NCBI GenBank assembly: GCA_022606425.2
Contig: JAHDVF020000508.1
Location: forward strand, 496,001-560,000
Reading direction: 5' to 3'
Length of the DNA: 64,000 nt
From: Lepidostoma basale
Lineage: Eukaryota > Arthropoda > Insecta > Trichoptera > Lepidostomatidae
Position numbers and translations under genes: made by a program. The notes below the pieces were generated by a model. The model was not told where the DNA came from. It did not search any database and saw only the letters and a list, made by a program, of their open reading frames with translations. Of this stretch, positions 31,640-41,875 are shown piece after piece; position 1 is the first letter of the stretch, and each line of letters starts with the position of its first letter.

Positions 31640-32345
31640 ATTCTTGAAAAATGATGTAAAACTCCATATTCAATAATTAATACGAATGAAAACGACAGTT
31701 TCATAGAAGTTTTATTATATTTCATGGGAATGATATGTTTCGCCCTTCTAAGGCATTATCAAATGTCTTCTTCTCTGGTTTCAATCCTGGGATTGGTTTG
31801 CAGCAATTTCCTCCATTATTCTCTTCCATTTTTCCCTGTCTTGTGCGGCTCTTTTGAAATCTGCATATGATGAGCAGCGTACGTCCACCAACAGGTCCTC
31901 CAGGTACTCTCGGCGTGGGCGTCCCCTAGAGTTTGTCCCTCGATCATACCCTCCATTATGGCATGCAAGAGACCTTCTTGACGTATTACATGGCCGATCC
32001 ATCTTGCACGCCTTTCGGACAAGGTCCTGAGCAGGTGCCTTCCTCCTTCGATTCCTTGAAGAACTTCCTCATTCGTGATGTGGTCTCTCCAGGAAATTCC
32101 AAAGAGTCTTCTATAGGACCACATCTCAAAAGCCTCTAGTCTCCGCTTATCCCTTTCGGATAGGCACCATGTCTCGCAGCCGTACATCAAGACACTCCAT
32201 ACATAGGTCTTGATGAGGAGTATTCTCAGTATTCTCATATCAAATGTATCATAAGATAATGCCTTAGAAGGGCGAAACATGTCATTCCCATAAAATATAA
32301 TAAAACTTCTAGAAAACTGACGTTTTCATTCGTATTAATTATGAA
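31640..32345. repeat. FB-E fold-back copy 3, LINE in its loop
   Basis: Left arm 31655-31757, right arm 32248-32343 (GATAATGCCTTAGAAGGG, ACTGACGTTTTCATTCG). The loop is occupied by an R-like LINE with duplication ATCAAATGT. Confidence 0.85.
31767..32238 (-). mobile_element. R-like LINE fragment in FB-E loop
   Basis: Exact 9-bp duplication ATCAAATGT (31758-31766, 32239-32247). Minus strand: LIKTYVWSVLMYGCETWCLS, RRLEAFEMWSYRRLFGISWR, RTLSERRARWIGHVIR, GRPRREYLEDLLVDVRC and EIAANQSQD, stop. One frameshift. Related to R-LINE but a separate family. Confidence 0.9.
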
Positions 32346-33484
32346 AATCTAGGCAATTATTTAAGGTGAAATTTTTTAATGATTTTTTCTCGAAATTGGC
32401 TTGTCATTGCGCTTTCTTATTTTGACTATCAACGACTTTTAGGGGGTACTGCAATCCAGCAAAATCCCATCCCGAAGTCAGTTTCCCTAATCGTGCCCTC
32501 CTCTTATAAGACATAGTTTTTCCGGCCTTCCGACCTGATTTGTCGAAGCAATGTGCTTTTTATTCAAATATTTGATTATCGAAAATGGCAACGGTTGGTT
32601 GTAAATACGTTCGTAGAACTCTCACATACAAAAAATTTACATAAAATTACACAAAGTATTATTTACTCCAACTCAGGCGCACACGTTTACCAACACATGC
32701 GCAATGTATTATACGTATACGTATCTGTGTATAACGTTTTGTATGTGCATGTATTTATGGGATTTATGTATGAATTACATTGCAGCTTTTTAATTCTAAC
32801 AAATCGTAATTTCCTCTTTGATAGTAGACCACGAACACGTGCTCTGCGGTTGTATTATCGACAATTTAAAAAAAAATTCTTCTTAATCTTACCACTGAAA
32901 CAAAGGCGTAGCCAAAATATTTTTATTTCTTCTATATTCGCCTTTACTTTATATTGTGGATACACATTTGAATAAGTAGAAATTCTACTTTATGTATTGT
33001 GTTTTTTTAGAGGTTTGGTTTTTAAACTGACAACATTGTTCCTACAGACTGTCAATTTGACAGTTGACAGTTAATTTGTAGTCAATACGTTTTGCCATTT
33101 TACCATGAATAGACTTACGTCTAAACTAAATTTATTTTTAAAATCATGGTTCGGTTCGCCAAACTTATCGTGCACTACGTCCATTTTAAGTTATTCTGAA
33201 GACCGTTGATCGTTTTTGCACCACGTACACTCTCTAGTGGATAATACGCATCCACAAAGACGACAATTGTCAAAAAATGGATTTCACAATTGCGCTTCAT
33301 TCGAGCTAGCCGTGGCGCTCATATGCCCGAAATCATATTTAAACAATAATGCCATAAAATTATCTATGAAATAAAGTCAACATCATAGACATTAACATTA
33401 TTTGAATGTGTTTTTTTTTTCATTTTATTATTTGTTTATCTATGGTGTATTATAAGTTGTAAAATGTTTTTGTAATATTTTATA
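32346..33484. other. No supported gene
   Basis: A 140-codon open frame at 32553-32975 (plus) has low complexity, many Tyr/Phe/Val, and no family resemblance; likely chance. 33040-33080 has a small direct/inverted TGACAGTTGACAG word. Confidence 0.4.
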
Positions 33485-33660
33485 ATTATGATTTAATTGT
33501 ATCTCAATAGAGACGAAGATGCAAATTGGAAACTGAATATGGTTGATCAAGGTGTTTACAGGACTTATGACCTGTCATTGGTTGGGTTAAGCGCACGATT
33601 TATGTAATTAAAACATTCCCCATTCCACATTTCTTATGACCATGTCTGACAAATTAAATA
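33485..33660 (+). repeat. B-repeat head fragment
   Basis: ATGATTTAATTGTATCTC through CATTGGTTGGGTTAAGCG to ATTCCACATTTCTTATGACC. Body and tail absent. Confidence 0.85.
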
Positions 33661-34289
33661 ATAAAATAAATTGAATCTGTTTGGGTCCATCACAACTTAA
33701 ATTTGGTGATAAGCCACTGTACAGAGGTGATTGAACCAAAGAATTCGCTTTTCCCTCTTATCAGATATTACTTTCCAATACACTTGACAAAATAGAAACG
33801 AAACAATTGCGACAAACTCAATGAAAGGGTGAATTCATACGCATTAAAACTATTACTTAATGTTACGTAATACTCCTACCCTTTATATTAAAACGTTTAA
33901 ATTTATTTAGATATTTGTAACAGTCTGTAGTCATATTCGTGTGCCAGCCCATTAATAAGCGGCATTCGGCATTTATTGTATGGCGGCACGCTTTCCCGCC
34001 ATAACCGAGAAATTATACAAAATCAATTCGTTTAATTTTATTGAATGTCAAATGAGGGTATTAAGAATGAGAACAGGGTGAAGGGTAGGCCGGCGGACCC
34101 TTACCCTAACGGCTAGATTCCACGACTTTATTACGAAATTATATTTAAAATATGTATGGAAGTGGAACTTATGGTCCCTTACGCAGAGAGAAGAAAGCAA
34201 GATAACGATTTTTTTTAAATAAGGTCCCGAGAACCGCTTTTGGACCCAGGCTGGAGGATGACCTTTATACAGTCGTACTCCTTTATACC
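33661..34289. other. No recognisable feature
   Basis: AT-rich, single-copy; no ORF worth keeping. CCGAAGTACGAGAACGTG at 34278 resembles 35098-35115. Confidence 0.35.
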
Positions 34290-34333
34290 GAAGTACGAGA
34301 ACGTGATCGCTTCGGAAATCGACGTCTTTCATA

Positions 34334-34410
34334 TTATTATTATTATTATTTTGTTGAAAAAACTCCTTACATCATTACAGCGCAAGCCAAATCGATGTAA
34401 AGGGTGAAAA
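34334..34410 (-). mobile_element. SINE-1 tail fragment
   Basis: ATT repeats, TTTTGTTGAAAAAACTCC, GCGCAAGCCAAATCGATG. Truncated by the CR1 copy. Confidence 0.75.
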
Positions 34411-34930
34411 AAAAGAATATCAAAGAAATACATAGAACCTTATGAATAGAAAAAGCCAGTTATCTGCTTGCTGCCTTTATCATAAGAGCATTTACGAATT
34501 CGCCATAATTGCATCCAAAGAGGTCTATCTCTTCTGCAACCTCATTTAAGAGACGAATCGCCTTCAATACAGTAGAACTTCGAAGGGCCTCTGTGCGGCA
34601 ATTTGGGGCATAAAATAATATATGCCCCCTTGCTCTGCTATAACTATGGGGAACGTACAGATTTAGCTCTCTCAGCACTCCTGGATTGAAAACACCTCCG
34701 GATAACAGATTAAAAAAATGTTTTCCCAGAAAGATCATTCGACGAGCTTCAAGAGTGTTGAAACCCAACACTCCTGAGAGAAACAGTGAGGGGTACATAA
34801 AAGGATAACAGTTATACTCCCTGAGGTATAAATACCTTAAAAATCGTTTCTGGATCCTTTCCAGCTCCAAGATGACTGTTCTTTCTCTGGGGCCCCAAAT
34901 GATAGAGCAGTGAAAGTACGTTCAAAATAC
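34411..34930 (-). mobile_element. CR1-like LINE, separate subfamily
   Basis: Open minus frame through FHCSIIWGPRERTVILELER, KRFLRYLYLREYNCYPFMYP, FFNLLSGGVFNPGVLRELN, ILFYAPNCRTEALRSSTV and NALMIKAASR, stop. Well preserved; 5'-truncated. Confidence 0.85.
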
Positions 34931-35097
34931 AAATACTATAGACTTTAGAGAGTACTCGTATCTTGTATTCCTAAAGTCGAACCATCTCTCACGCGTTCCT
35001 GGTATTATACATTTTATTTTTACCTGTTAATTATAATTGTTGTTTTTATTATCTTTCGAGATTTGGGAGTAGAGATCTGCAGCCAAAATGACCTTTA

Positions 35098-35555
35098 TAC
35101 CGAAGTACGATAACAAGTAAGAAAAGCCTCTGCCGTGTCAGGATGTCCGAAGAATCTGGTCTGGAAAAACAAGCACATGCGTATCGACAGCAAGATCACA
35201 ATTTTTAAAACTTGCGTGCGACCTATCATGACGTACGCTGTAGAGACGCGGGCTGACACTGTGCGAACCAAGGGACTACTAAGAACATCGGAGATGAAGA
35301 TCCTAAGATCATTTACTGGAAAAACTCTCCCAGATCGTGTCCGCAACGCAGACATAATAAAAATTTGCGAAATAAAGGATATTGTTCAGCGGAGTAGATC
35401 CAGAAGAAGATACAAGAGGAACCATGTAGCCCGAAAGGGTGGTGATAGATTCGCATATACGGCCGCTTATGAAATCCCCTTCGGACACCCCCCAACTGGA
35501 AGACCCTCATTCTATGACACAGATCGTCAGATTTAAAAAAATAAGAAGAAGTTGG
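35098..35555 (+). mobile_element. M-LINE 3' end with open frame
   Basis: 133-codon frame: DSKITIFKTCVRPIMTYAVE, TRADTVRTKGLLRTSEMKIL, SFTGKTLPDRVRNADI, IVQRSRSRRRYKRNHVARK, PFGHPPTGRPS. AAGAAGAAG tail. Only one copy of the DTVRTK unit. Confidence 0.85.
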
Positions 35556-35804
35556 AGTTTTGAGTTATAAATCGATAAGTTACTGATAAACCAAGAAACA
35601 GTAGTAAGATTCTGTATGTCTCAACATCGACGGTGGGCTAGCCATTAAGCCAGTTAACAGTTACAAATTAACAAACTTATAATAAAGACATAGAAGGTTA
35701 CCCGCCGCTTACCTGAAGCTGTTACAGGACGCAGCGGCGCCCCTTCGTCAGCTTCGCTCAAACAATCCCTAGGCCCGCCCCCATCCACGCATGACTTACA
35801 TTAA
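35556..35804. other. Unassigned, partly GC-rich
   Basis: 35700-35790 contains GGACGCAGCGGCGCC and AGGCCCGCCCCCATCC. Nothing recognised. Confidence 0.3.
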
Positions 35805-36095
35805 TGTATACAATACTTGTAGACAAATACTGGATTTAACCCATTGCGGGTTAGTCATTTTTAAGGATTAATTTTATCTCAATAGAGACGAAGATGTAAA
35901 TTGTTTTTTTGGAAACAGAATATGGTGGTCGAGGCGTTTACAGGACTTATGACCTCTCATTGGTTGGGTTAACACTATCGCTTTATGTAATACAAAATTC
36001 CCCATTTCGCCCTTCTTACGACCACCACGTCTGACAATTTTTTTTTGAAAGATGTATATATGCTAATATGTTGAGGAACACTTCACATATTTTTG
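35805..36095. repeat. B-repeat, rearranged
   Basis: Tail (AATACTGGATTTAACCC) in minus sense, then head and body in plus sense (TCTCAATAGAGACGAAG, GGTTGGGTTAACACTATCG, CGTCTGACAATTTTT). It fits the inverted-head subfamily with the outer head lost. Confidence 0.7.
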
Positions 36096-36099
36096 TTCA

Positions 36100-36300
36100 A
36101 TCTACACTAGCGCCATTGGAGAATGCACCATTCCTGAAAAAATAAGTCCAATATGCCACCCCCAGGGTTTGCGGGATCATAAAGCTCACGTGGACGCCAG
36201 AGAGTCGGACTAGATGGTAGTGTTGCTGATGTTATGCAACTATGGCGTCTATCACAAGTACACATACCTTCCAGCACGGAATGTCTCCCCGCGGCCTTAA
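36100..36300 (-). repeat. SINE-2 fragment
   Basis: GGGATCATAAAGCTCACG, GTGGACGCCAGAGAGTCGGA, TAGTGTTGCTGATGTTATGC match 43135-43215. The LINE-like end is not present here. Confidence 0.65.
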
Positions 36301-36334
36301 CCATCCATTCAAAGAAATTTCATATTATTAATAT

Positions 36335-36610
36335 TATTATTTCTCGGCGCTACATCCCAGTGTGGGATTTGGCCTCCTCTACAACGGTCCTCCACTGACT
36401 TCTGTCTCTGGCCATCTCTCCCCATTTCCTAACTCCTTCCATTTTCTCCCAATCTTGTTCCACGCAATCCGCCTATCTTTTCCTCGGTCTACCTCTTGGT
36501 CTCTTTTCGCGGGGCACCCATCTGGATATAATTTGTGGTGTTCTACCCTCTATGGCCAGCCCACCGTAGGCGTTGAGACTTCCAGAATCTTGCTACTGTT
36601 TCCTGGTTAA
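36335..36610 (-). mobile_element. LINE C-terminal fragment, unnamed family
   Basis: Minus strand HHKLYPDGCPAKRDQEVDRG and WKEL..MARDRSQWRTVVEEA in frameshifted pieces, a GRPR..W..D...W..A.DR..W end. ATT run at 36335 is the tail. Old. Confidence 0.6.
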
Positions 36611-36828
36611 TTAGTTCTTCAAGTTTTAAGGTTTCTTTTAATTCTGTAAGTCCCATCAACACTATTAATATGTTATCATCAATCTTTCTTGATTCATTCT
36701 TTCGCATTTTGTAATTCAAAAAGCTTTATGACTTAACTAGTGTTTTTTTCCATTCTTTAATACACTTCTGAGATACAATCTGAGGTAAAATGGTGTGACA
36801 TAAGTATAATTATATTGACGAGTATATA

Positions 36829-37454
36829 AGTAAGTAGAATAAATGCAGTAGAAATGAGATCTCGAAGACGAATGTGTGACAAATTTGTATATGATAGAGT
36901 GACAAATGCAAGTATAAGAAGTGAATGTGGTGCGAATGAAAGTGTTATGAACAAAATAAGGAAAGGGCCATTAAGATGGTTTGGACATATAGAAATAATG
37001 AAGAAGAAAGAATGGTAAAAAAATTACATGTTAACGATGTAAATGGAACCAGAAATAGAGGAAGACCGAGGAAAACGTGGCACGATAAAATAAATCAAAT
37101 ATTGAATGTCGGCCATGTGCGGAGTCAGAGAAATCGACCCGCGTGCATGACACGATGTATGAATGTTGAGGAAGCGAGAGAAATATGTCAGGAAAGAAAA
37201 GTGTGGCAGTCCATTCTTTCTGCCTACCCCTTCGGGGAGAAATCTCTTCTAGCTTACAGAGGTTCAGCTCTTGTGGCTATTCCTCTTACGTCTGATGGGA
37301 ACATTGTTGGAAGGAGTTTTTTGGGTTCTTGGTTTATGCAGGGGTATGTTTATTTAGATTTGGGGGTTTTGATTCAAAATTTCTTACGCAAGCCGGGCTT
37401 CTGGGCTTCTATGGTAGTACCGCCACTGGGCGTGATGGTTAGTTAGTTAGTTAG
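36829..37454 (+). mobile_element. A-LINE 3' portion
   Basis: RINAVEMRSRRRMCDKFVYD, RKGPLRWFGHIE, RNRGRPRKTWHDKINQIL, RPACMTRCMNVEEAREIC, SILSAYPFGE. A ~199-bp hAT-like insertion follows the hairpin, then GCGTGATGG and TTAG repeats. Confidence 0.9.
37238..37436 (+). mobile_element. hAT-type MITE, one-ended copy
   Basis: ATCTCTTCTAGCTTACAGAG to CTTCTATGGTAGTACCGCCA and CTG. Matches 53978-54172 without the left inverted end. It replaced only one or two bases of the A-LINE. Confidence 0.75.
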
Positions 37455-37618
37455 TTAATATTTTATCATCAATCTTTCTTGATTCATTCTTTCGCATTTT
37501 GTAATTCAAAAAGCTTTATGACTTAACTAGTGTTTTTCTCCATTCTTTAATACACTTCTGAGATACAATCTGAGGTAAAATGGTGTAATATAAGTATAAT
37601 TATATTGGCGAGTATATA

Positions 37619-38179
37619 GCACGGAGCTTGTAATTAAACGTAATGTAGAAGTCTCATGTGAGGCGGAATGTAATGTTTTTTTAAGTGTTCGCACCAAAAG
37701 TATCGCAATCCAATAATATCGTGACCATTATCAAATCTTAATCAACAAATTAACTTAATGGCATTAATAATACCGACTATTTCTACAGAGTATTACGTGT
37801 TTATTTGCCTTGGTTGCTGACTTTCGATCAAATTTCCAGCCGAAGAGCGTGTGAATAGGCCCTTATACTTAATTACCTACTTCTCACAATTAATGCCCAT
37901 AAACTGAGTAGTTTAGGCATAAAAGTCCACAGAACGACTGTGTTTTACTCAGCTTCCGTTGCGGGGATAAAAAAAAACAACTGAAAAATAGACAATAATA
38001 GGGATGTAACTGACGCAGTGCGCCTGCAATCGATTTTATTTATTTATACATGATACACAAATGAGACATTACAAACGATAAAACATTTAAGCGACTCATT
38101 TGGACACAAAATGGTATTACAAAGATAAAATAAAACAAAAAAACATGAGACCAAAAAATCATACATATCAGAAAAAAAC
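37619..38179. other. Mostly unassigned; LINE 3' UTR-like end
   Basis: 37619-38035 holds nothing recognised. 38036-38175 (TTTTATTTATTTATACATG, GAGACATTACAAACG) resembles the minus-strand 3' UTR of a CR1-type LINE, without coding support. Confidence 0.35.
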
Positions 38180-38735
38180 TAACTAACTAACTAACCATCA
38201 CGCCGTCTCCCCGAAGGGGTAGGCAGAAAGAATGGACTGCCACACCTTTCTTTCCTGACATATTTCTCTCGCTTCCTCAACATTCATACATCGTGTCATG
38301 CACGCGCGTCGATTTCTCTGACTCACATGGCCGACATTCAATATTTGATTTATTTGATCGTGCCACGTTTTCCTTGGTCTTCCTCTATTTCTGGTACCAT
38401 TTACATCATTAACATATAATTTTTACCATTCTTTCTTCATTCATTCTTTCCATATGTCCAAACCATCTTAATGATCCTTTCATTATTTTGTTCCTGACAC
38501 CATCTTTCGCACCGCATTCACTTTTGATATTTTCATTCGACACTCTATCATACACAGAATATCACACATTCGTCTAAGAGATCTCATTTCTACTGCATTT
38601 ATTCTACTTTCATCCTTCCTTTGCCAGTTCCATGCTTCGCTTCCATACATAAGGGTCGGTAGAAGAACACCATTGTGCACTGCCATTCTAGCTTTTTTGG
38701 ATAGGTTTTTGTTTGCGATGACAACTTTAAGTGCA
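38180..38735 (-). mobile_element. A-LINE 3' portion
   Basis: TTAG tail, CCCCGAAGGGG hairpin, minus-strand GRPRKTWHDQINQIL, RWFGHMERMNEE, LPTLMYGSEAWNWQRKDESR, MAVHNGV. Small deletions. Confidence 0.9.
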
Positions 38736-39055
38736 TCAGAAGGAATCCAAATATGTCGACGTCAGTGAGGCAGTACTCTTTCCAGAATTCACAATTTTTT
38801 TTTACGAATACTGCCTCACTGACACTGAAAATGTCCAAATCCGAGATGATTAGATTTAGCGTCCGAATTGCTCTTCCTACTGGCATCACCAAAGGCAGGT
38901 TGATTCTGCGTGACGGAGTAAATAACAATTGATGCCGGCGTTGTCGCAGGTAGTTATCAGGAACAAAAAGACCTATTTGCTCCAGAACATAGGGGTTCTC
39001 AATAGAGCCCCGAATCAGCTTGAAAAAATGTTTTGACAGTATAATCGATAATTTA
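38736..39055 (-). mobile_element. CR1-like LINE 3' end
   Basis: FTPSRRINLPLVMPVGRAIR, NLIISDLDIFSVSEAVFVKK on the minus strand. CAGTGAGGCAGTACT at 38764 and AATACTGCCTCACTG at 38807 form a small inverted repeat. 3' tail is absent. Confidence 0.75.
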
Positions 39056-39109
39056 CCTTCTTGTTATTTTTACATACAAAGTATGAAAGAGCTGAAAGGG
39101 TTGGATGTA

Positions 39110-39170
39110 GGTGCCAAAATACTTTAGATATGTTTAAAATAAATAAATGAAATGAAATGAAAATGAAAAA
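39110..39170 (+). mobile_element. CR1-c 3' UTR end
   Basis: CTTTAGATATGTTTAAAAT, AAATAAATGAAATGAAATG matches the end of 23375-23905. Confidence 0.65.
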
Positions 39171-39776
39171 ATGAGCGGAGTGTCAGTAAGCTGTCTATTG
39201 TATGCGGATGACGCTGTCCTACTTGCAGACAACGAGCATGAACTACAAGTCCTGGTGAATAGTATGTATGAGGTATGCATGCGAAATGATCTGATGATGA
39301 ATGTTAATAAGTCCAAGGTGATATTTGAAAAATAAGAAATCATGATAGTCTTCAACATTAGTGTGAATGGTGAAAATTTGGAGCAAGAAGATGAGTTTGT
39401 GTTTTTAGGTAATATGTTTACAAGAGGTGGGCGAGTGGAGAGAGATATTGAAAGAAGGATTGGGGCAGGCAACACAGTGAATGGTGCACTTAAAGTTGTC
39501 ATCCCAAACAAAAACCTATCCAAAAATGCAAGAATGGCAGTGCACAATGGTGTTCTTCTACCGACCCTTATGTATGGAAGTGAAACATGGAACTGGCAAA
39601 AGAAGGATGAAAGTAGAATAAATGCAAAAAAAATGAAATCTCTGAGACGAATGTGTATTAAATCTGTATATGATAGAGTGGAATATCCAAGATAGAGTAT
39701 CCCAGAAAATAATAAGGTGGAGACCATGGGAGAATAGGAGAAACGTCGGCAGGCCGCAAAAAAGGTGGGCCGACGA

Positions 39777-39778
<2 letters not shown>

Positions 39779-39842
<64 letters not shown>
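39779..39842 (-). repeat. Poly-A tail (64 T on plus strand)
   Basis: Uninterrupted T run including two T of the target site. Long pure tails shorten and decay with time, so this marks a recent insertion. Confidence 0.9.
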
Positions 39843-39843
<1 letters not shown>

Positions 39844-41875
39844 TATACAACAGGTTTTTATGACCCTATTACTGTATACAATTTATATAATATTTAACAG
39901 TTGTGGTATGTACCTATATGTTCCTTAAAGGACATATAGGTCATTTGGAAAATGTCCACATCGACTGACACCTCATTCAAGAGCACCATACCCCGAGTCA
40001 TTGTATGCTGCGCCAAGACATTTGTCCTGCTATGCGGTATGCACAACAGATCGTGTCTTCTAGCGCGAGCATACCTTTCCGGTGCATTGAGACCATAACA
40101 CTTTAAGAGGTATGGGCTATCAATGAGGTTACGGAGTATTTTAAATCCTAAGATCATCAATGTATCCTTTCTTCTTGATTCGAGACTGCGGTACTCTGTG
40201 TTAATCAATAGATCATTGTGGTGCATAAACCTCGGATATACCCCATTCATCCGCATGTAGAGGTATCTCAGAAATTTTTTCTGGATTTGTTCTAATACCT
40301 CCACATACTTGTGCTGGTATGGAGACCATACACCACTCGCGTATTCTAATTTTGATCTAACGATGCCGTTAAACATTGATGTCATCGCTTCGGGATTTCG
40401 GAACTGTTTGCAAGTTCTTAAGACAAAACCCAGAAGTTTATAGCCAGTCGATGCCAACATTAACACGTGATCAGAAAAAGTCAGCCTGGGATCAAATACG
40501 ACACCGAGATCCTTTATTGTGGAAACTCGTTCCAGAGCCTGATTGTTAATTGTATAAATGAAATCAATTGGTCTTGGAGAACGCGTAAATGTCATTGTAA
40601 CACATTTTTTAATATTTAATTCCAGCTTATTTTCCATTGACCATTTTTCTATCGCATCTATGTCAGACTGCAATTTTATACAGTCATCAATAGACTGAAT
40701 TCTCGAAAATAGCTTAAGATCATCTGCAAAGAGCAGACAGGTGCCGTGCCGAATGCAGTCTTGAATGTCATTTATCAGGATTAGGAATAACAATGGTCCA
40801 AGGTTCGATCCTTGTGGAATACCCGATAATGCGGGGAACTCTTTAGAATTATATCCACCAATTCTAACAAATTGACTTCTGGAGTTGAGGTATGACGCAC
40901 AGAGATTCAGCAGTGGGACGCTGAAACCCAAATGATGCATCTTCCTTAAGAGTACATCGTGATCCACCCGATCGAATGCTTTGGCAAAATCAGTGTATAT
41001 CACATCTGTTTGAATTCTACAATCTAATCCCACTGCGACATTGTGCGAAAAAGAAAGTAGATTTGTTACTGTGGATTTTTTCGGAAGAAAGCCATGTTGA
41101 CTTTCTTTGAGAAATGGCATGATCTGAGAGTGAATGTTTTGGTAAATTAACATTTCGAATATTTTAGGAAACGTGGACAATACAGCTACCGGACGATAAT
41201 TTTTAACCTCTGTCTTGTCCCCCGATTTGAAGATAGGACTAACTCGGGTAAGTTTCCATTGCTGTGGGAAGGTGGACGATAGTATTGCACGATTATAAAT
41301 ATAGCATAAGGGCTCTGTTATGGCAGATGAGAGCCCCATAACTATACTCGGTGGAATACCATCGGGTCCTGGAGCCTTATTTGGCTTTAAGTCTCGAATA
41401 CAGGACGCCACATCTTCTGTTGTCACTGTACCTAGCGAGATATCACCCATGTTCCAGGGTGTTTCATTTTGAAGACCAGTAGTGTCCAAATTGGGGACTT
41501 CCTGGTTATATACAGATTGGAAATAATCTGCGAAAATCTGTGAGACTGCATCCGGGCTCTCCACACTCACACCTCCGGCAGAAAGCGCAATATGCGAACG
41601 CCCGTCCGCTCTTTGAGAATTGACAAATTCCCAAAAACACCTAATGTCGCCCTTGATCCCACTCTGGACATCCTCTATGTATTTTGCCTTTGCACTTGTG
41701 ATATCCTTTTTCAGTTCTGACCTTTTCTTTGAATACAGAAGGTAGTCAGACTGATCATTACTTCGCTGGTATCGACGGCGAAGTACCTCCTTGCTTTTTA
41801 AGGTCGAGATAATTTTTCTGCTAAACCAGGTTGGGTAGCCCCCACTCGACACAGAAGGTTTTCTTTCGGGGGGTT
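39781..41875 (-). mobile_element. CR1-a LINE, young 5'-truncated copy
   Basis: Inserted in the W-LINE with duplication CATT (39777-39780, 41876-41879). The empty site is visible at 51270 (minus strand GCCGACGACATTGCTGCCG). Ends in a poly-A run of about 64 (T at 39779-39842), short 3' UTR GTATACAACAGG. The upstream endonuclease part is missing. Confidence 0.95.
39894..41852 (-). CDS. CR1/Jockey-type reverse transcriptase, 652 codons
   Basis: Reverse transcriptase of a non-LTR retrotransposon, which copies its RNA onto nicked chromosomal DNA. From the given first codon: linker with YPTWFSRKI (6-14) and CFWEFVNSQR (72-81), then palm and finger motifs NKAPGPDGIPPS (158-169), QHGFLPKKS (252-260), DFAKAFDRVDHDVL (288-301), GIPQGSNLGPLLF (344-356) and the catalytic FADD (375-378). 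The C-terminal half has RSKLEYASGVWSPYQHKYVE, QKKFLRYLYM, RRKDTLMILGFKILRNLID and ends IGTYHNC. No stop or frameshift. The first codon is a GTG and the frame is open to the 5' junction at 41875, so there is no true start. The apurinic-type endonuclease and ORF1 are absent, so the copy is not autonomous. Confidence 0.95.
   Translation of the reverse strand: MSSGGYPTWFSRKIISTLKSKEVLRRRYQRSNDQSDYLLYSKKRSELKKDITSAKAKYIEDVQSGIKGDIRCFWEFVNSQRADGRSHIALSAGGVSVESPDAVSQIFADYFQSVYNQEVPNLDTTGLQNETPWNMGDISLGTVTTEDVASCIRDLKPNKAPGPDGIPPSIVMGLSSAITEPLCYIYNRAILSSTFPQQWKLTRVSPIFKSGDKTEVKNYRPVAVLSTFPKIFEMLIYQNIHSQIMPFLKESQHGFLPKKSTVTNLLSFSHNVAVGLDCRIQTDVIYTDFAKAFDRVDHDVLLRKMHHLGFSVPLLNLCASYLNSRSQFVRIGGYNSKEFPALSGIPQGSNLGPLLFLILINDIQDCIRHGTCLLFADDLKLFSRIQSIDDCIKLQSDIDAIEKWSMENKLELNIKKCVTMTFTRSPRPIDFIYTINNQALERVSTIKDLGVVFDPRLTFSDHVLMLASTGYKLLGFVLRTCKQFRNPEAMTSMFNGIVRSKLEYASGVWSPYQHKYVEVLEQIQKKFLRYLYMRMNGVYPRFMHHNDLLINTEYRSLESRRKDTLMILGFKILRNLIDSPYLLKCYGLNAPERYARARRHDLLCIPHSRTNVLAQHTMTRGMVLLNEVSVDVDIFQMTYMSFKEHIGTYHNC

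Larger units (their letters stand above)
34290..35065 (+). mobile_element. CR1-b 3' end, split by SINE-1 and CR1
   Basis: 34290-34333 carries the SEIDVFHI codons and 34925-35065 the continuation (AGTGAAAGTACGTTCAAA, CTAAAGTCGAACCATCTC). Sequence between is inserted. Confidence 0.7.
36665..37618. repeat. 164-bp direct repeats flanking an A-LINE
   Basis: 36665-36828 and 37455-37618 are 164 bp each with five differences (about 97% identical). The A-LINE lies exactly between them, 5' truncated at 36829 and ending in TTAG at 37454. Confidence 0.85.

Noticed and set aside
32553..32975. 140-codon open frame as a host gene
   Set aside because: Low-complexity, hydrophobic and Tyr-rich composition from AT-rich DNA; no recognisable domain, splice context or family resemblance.
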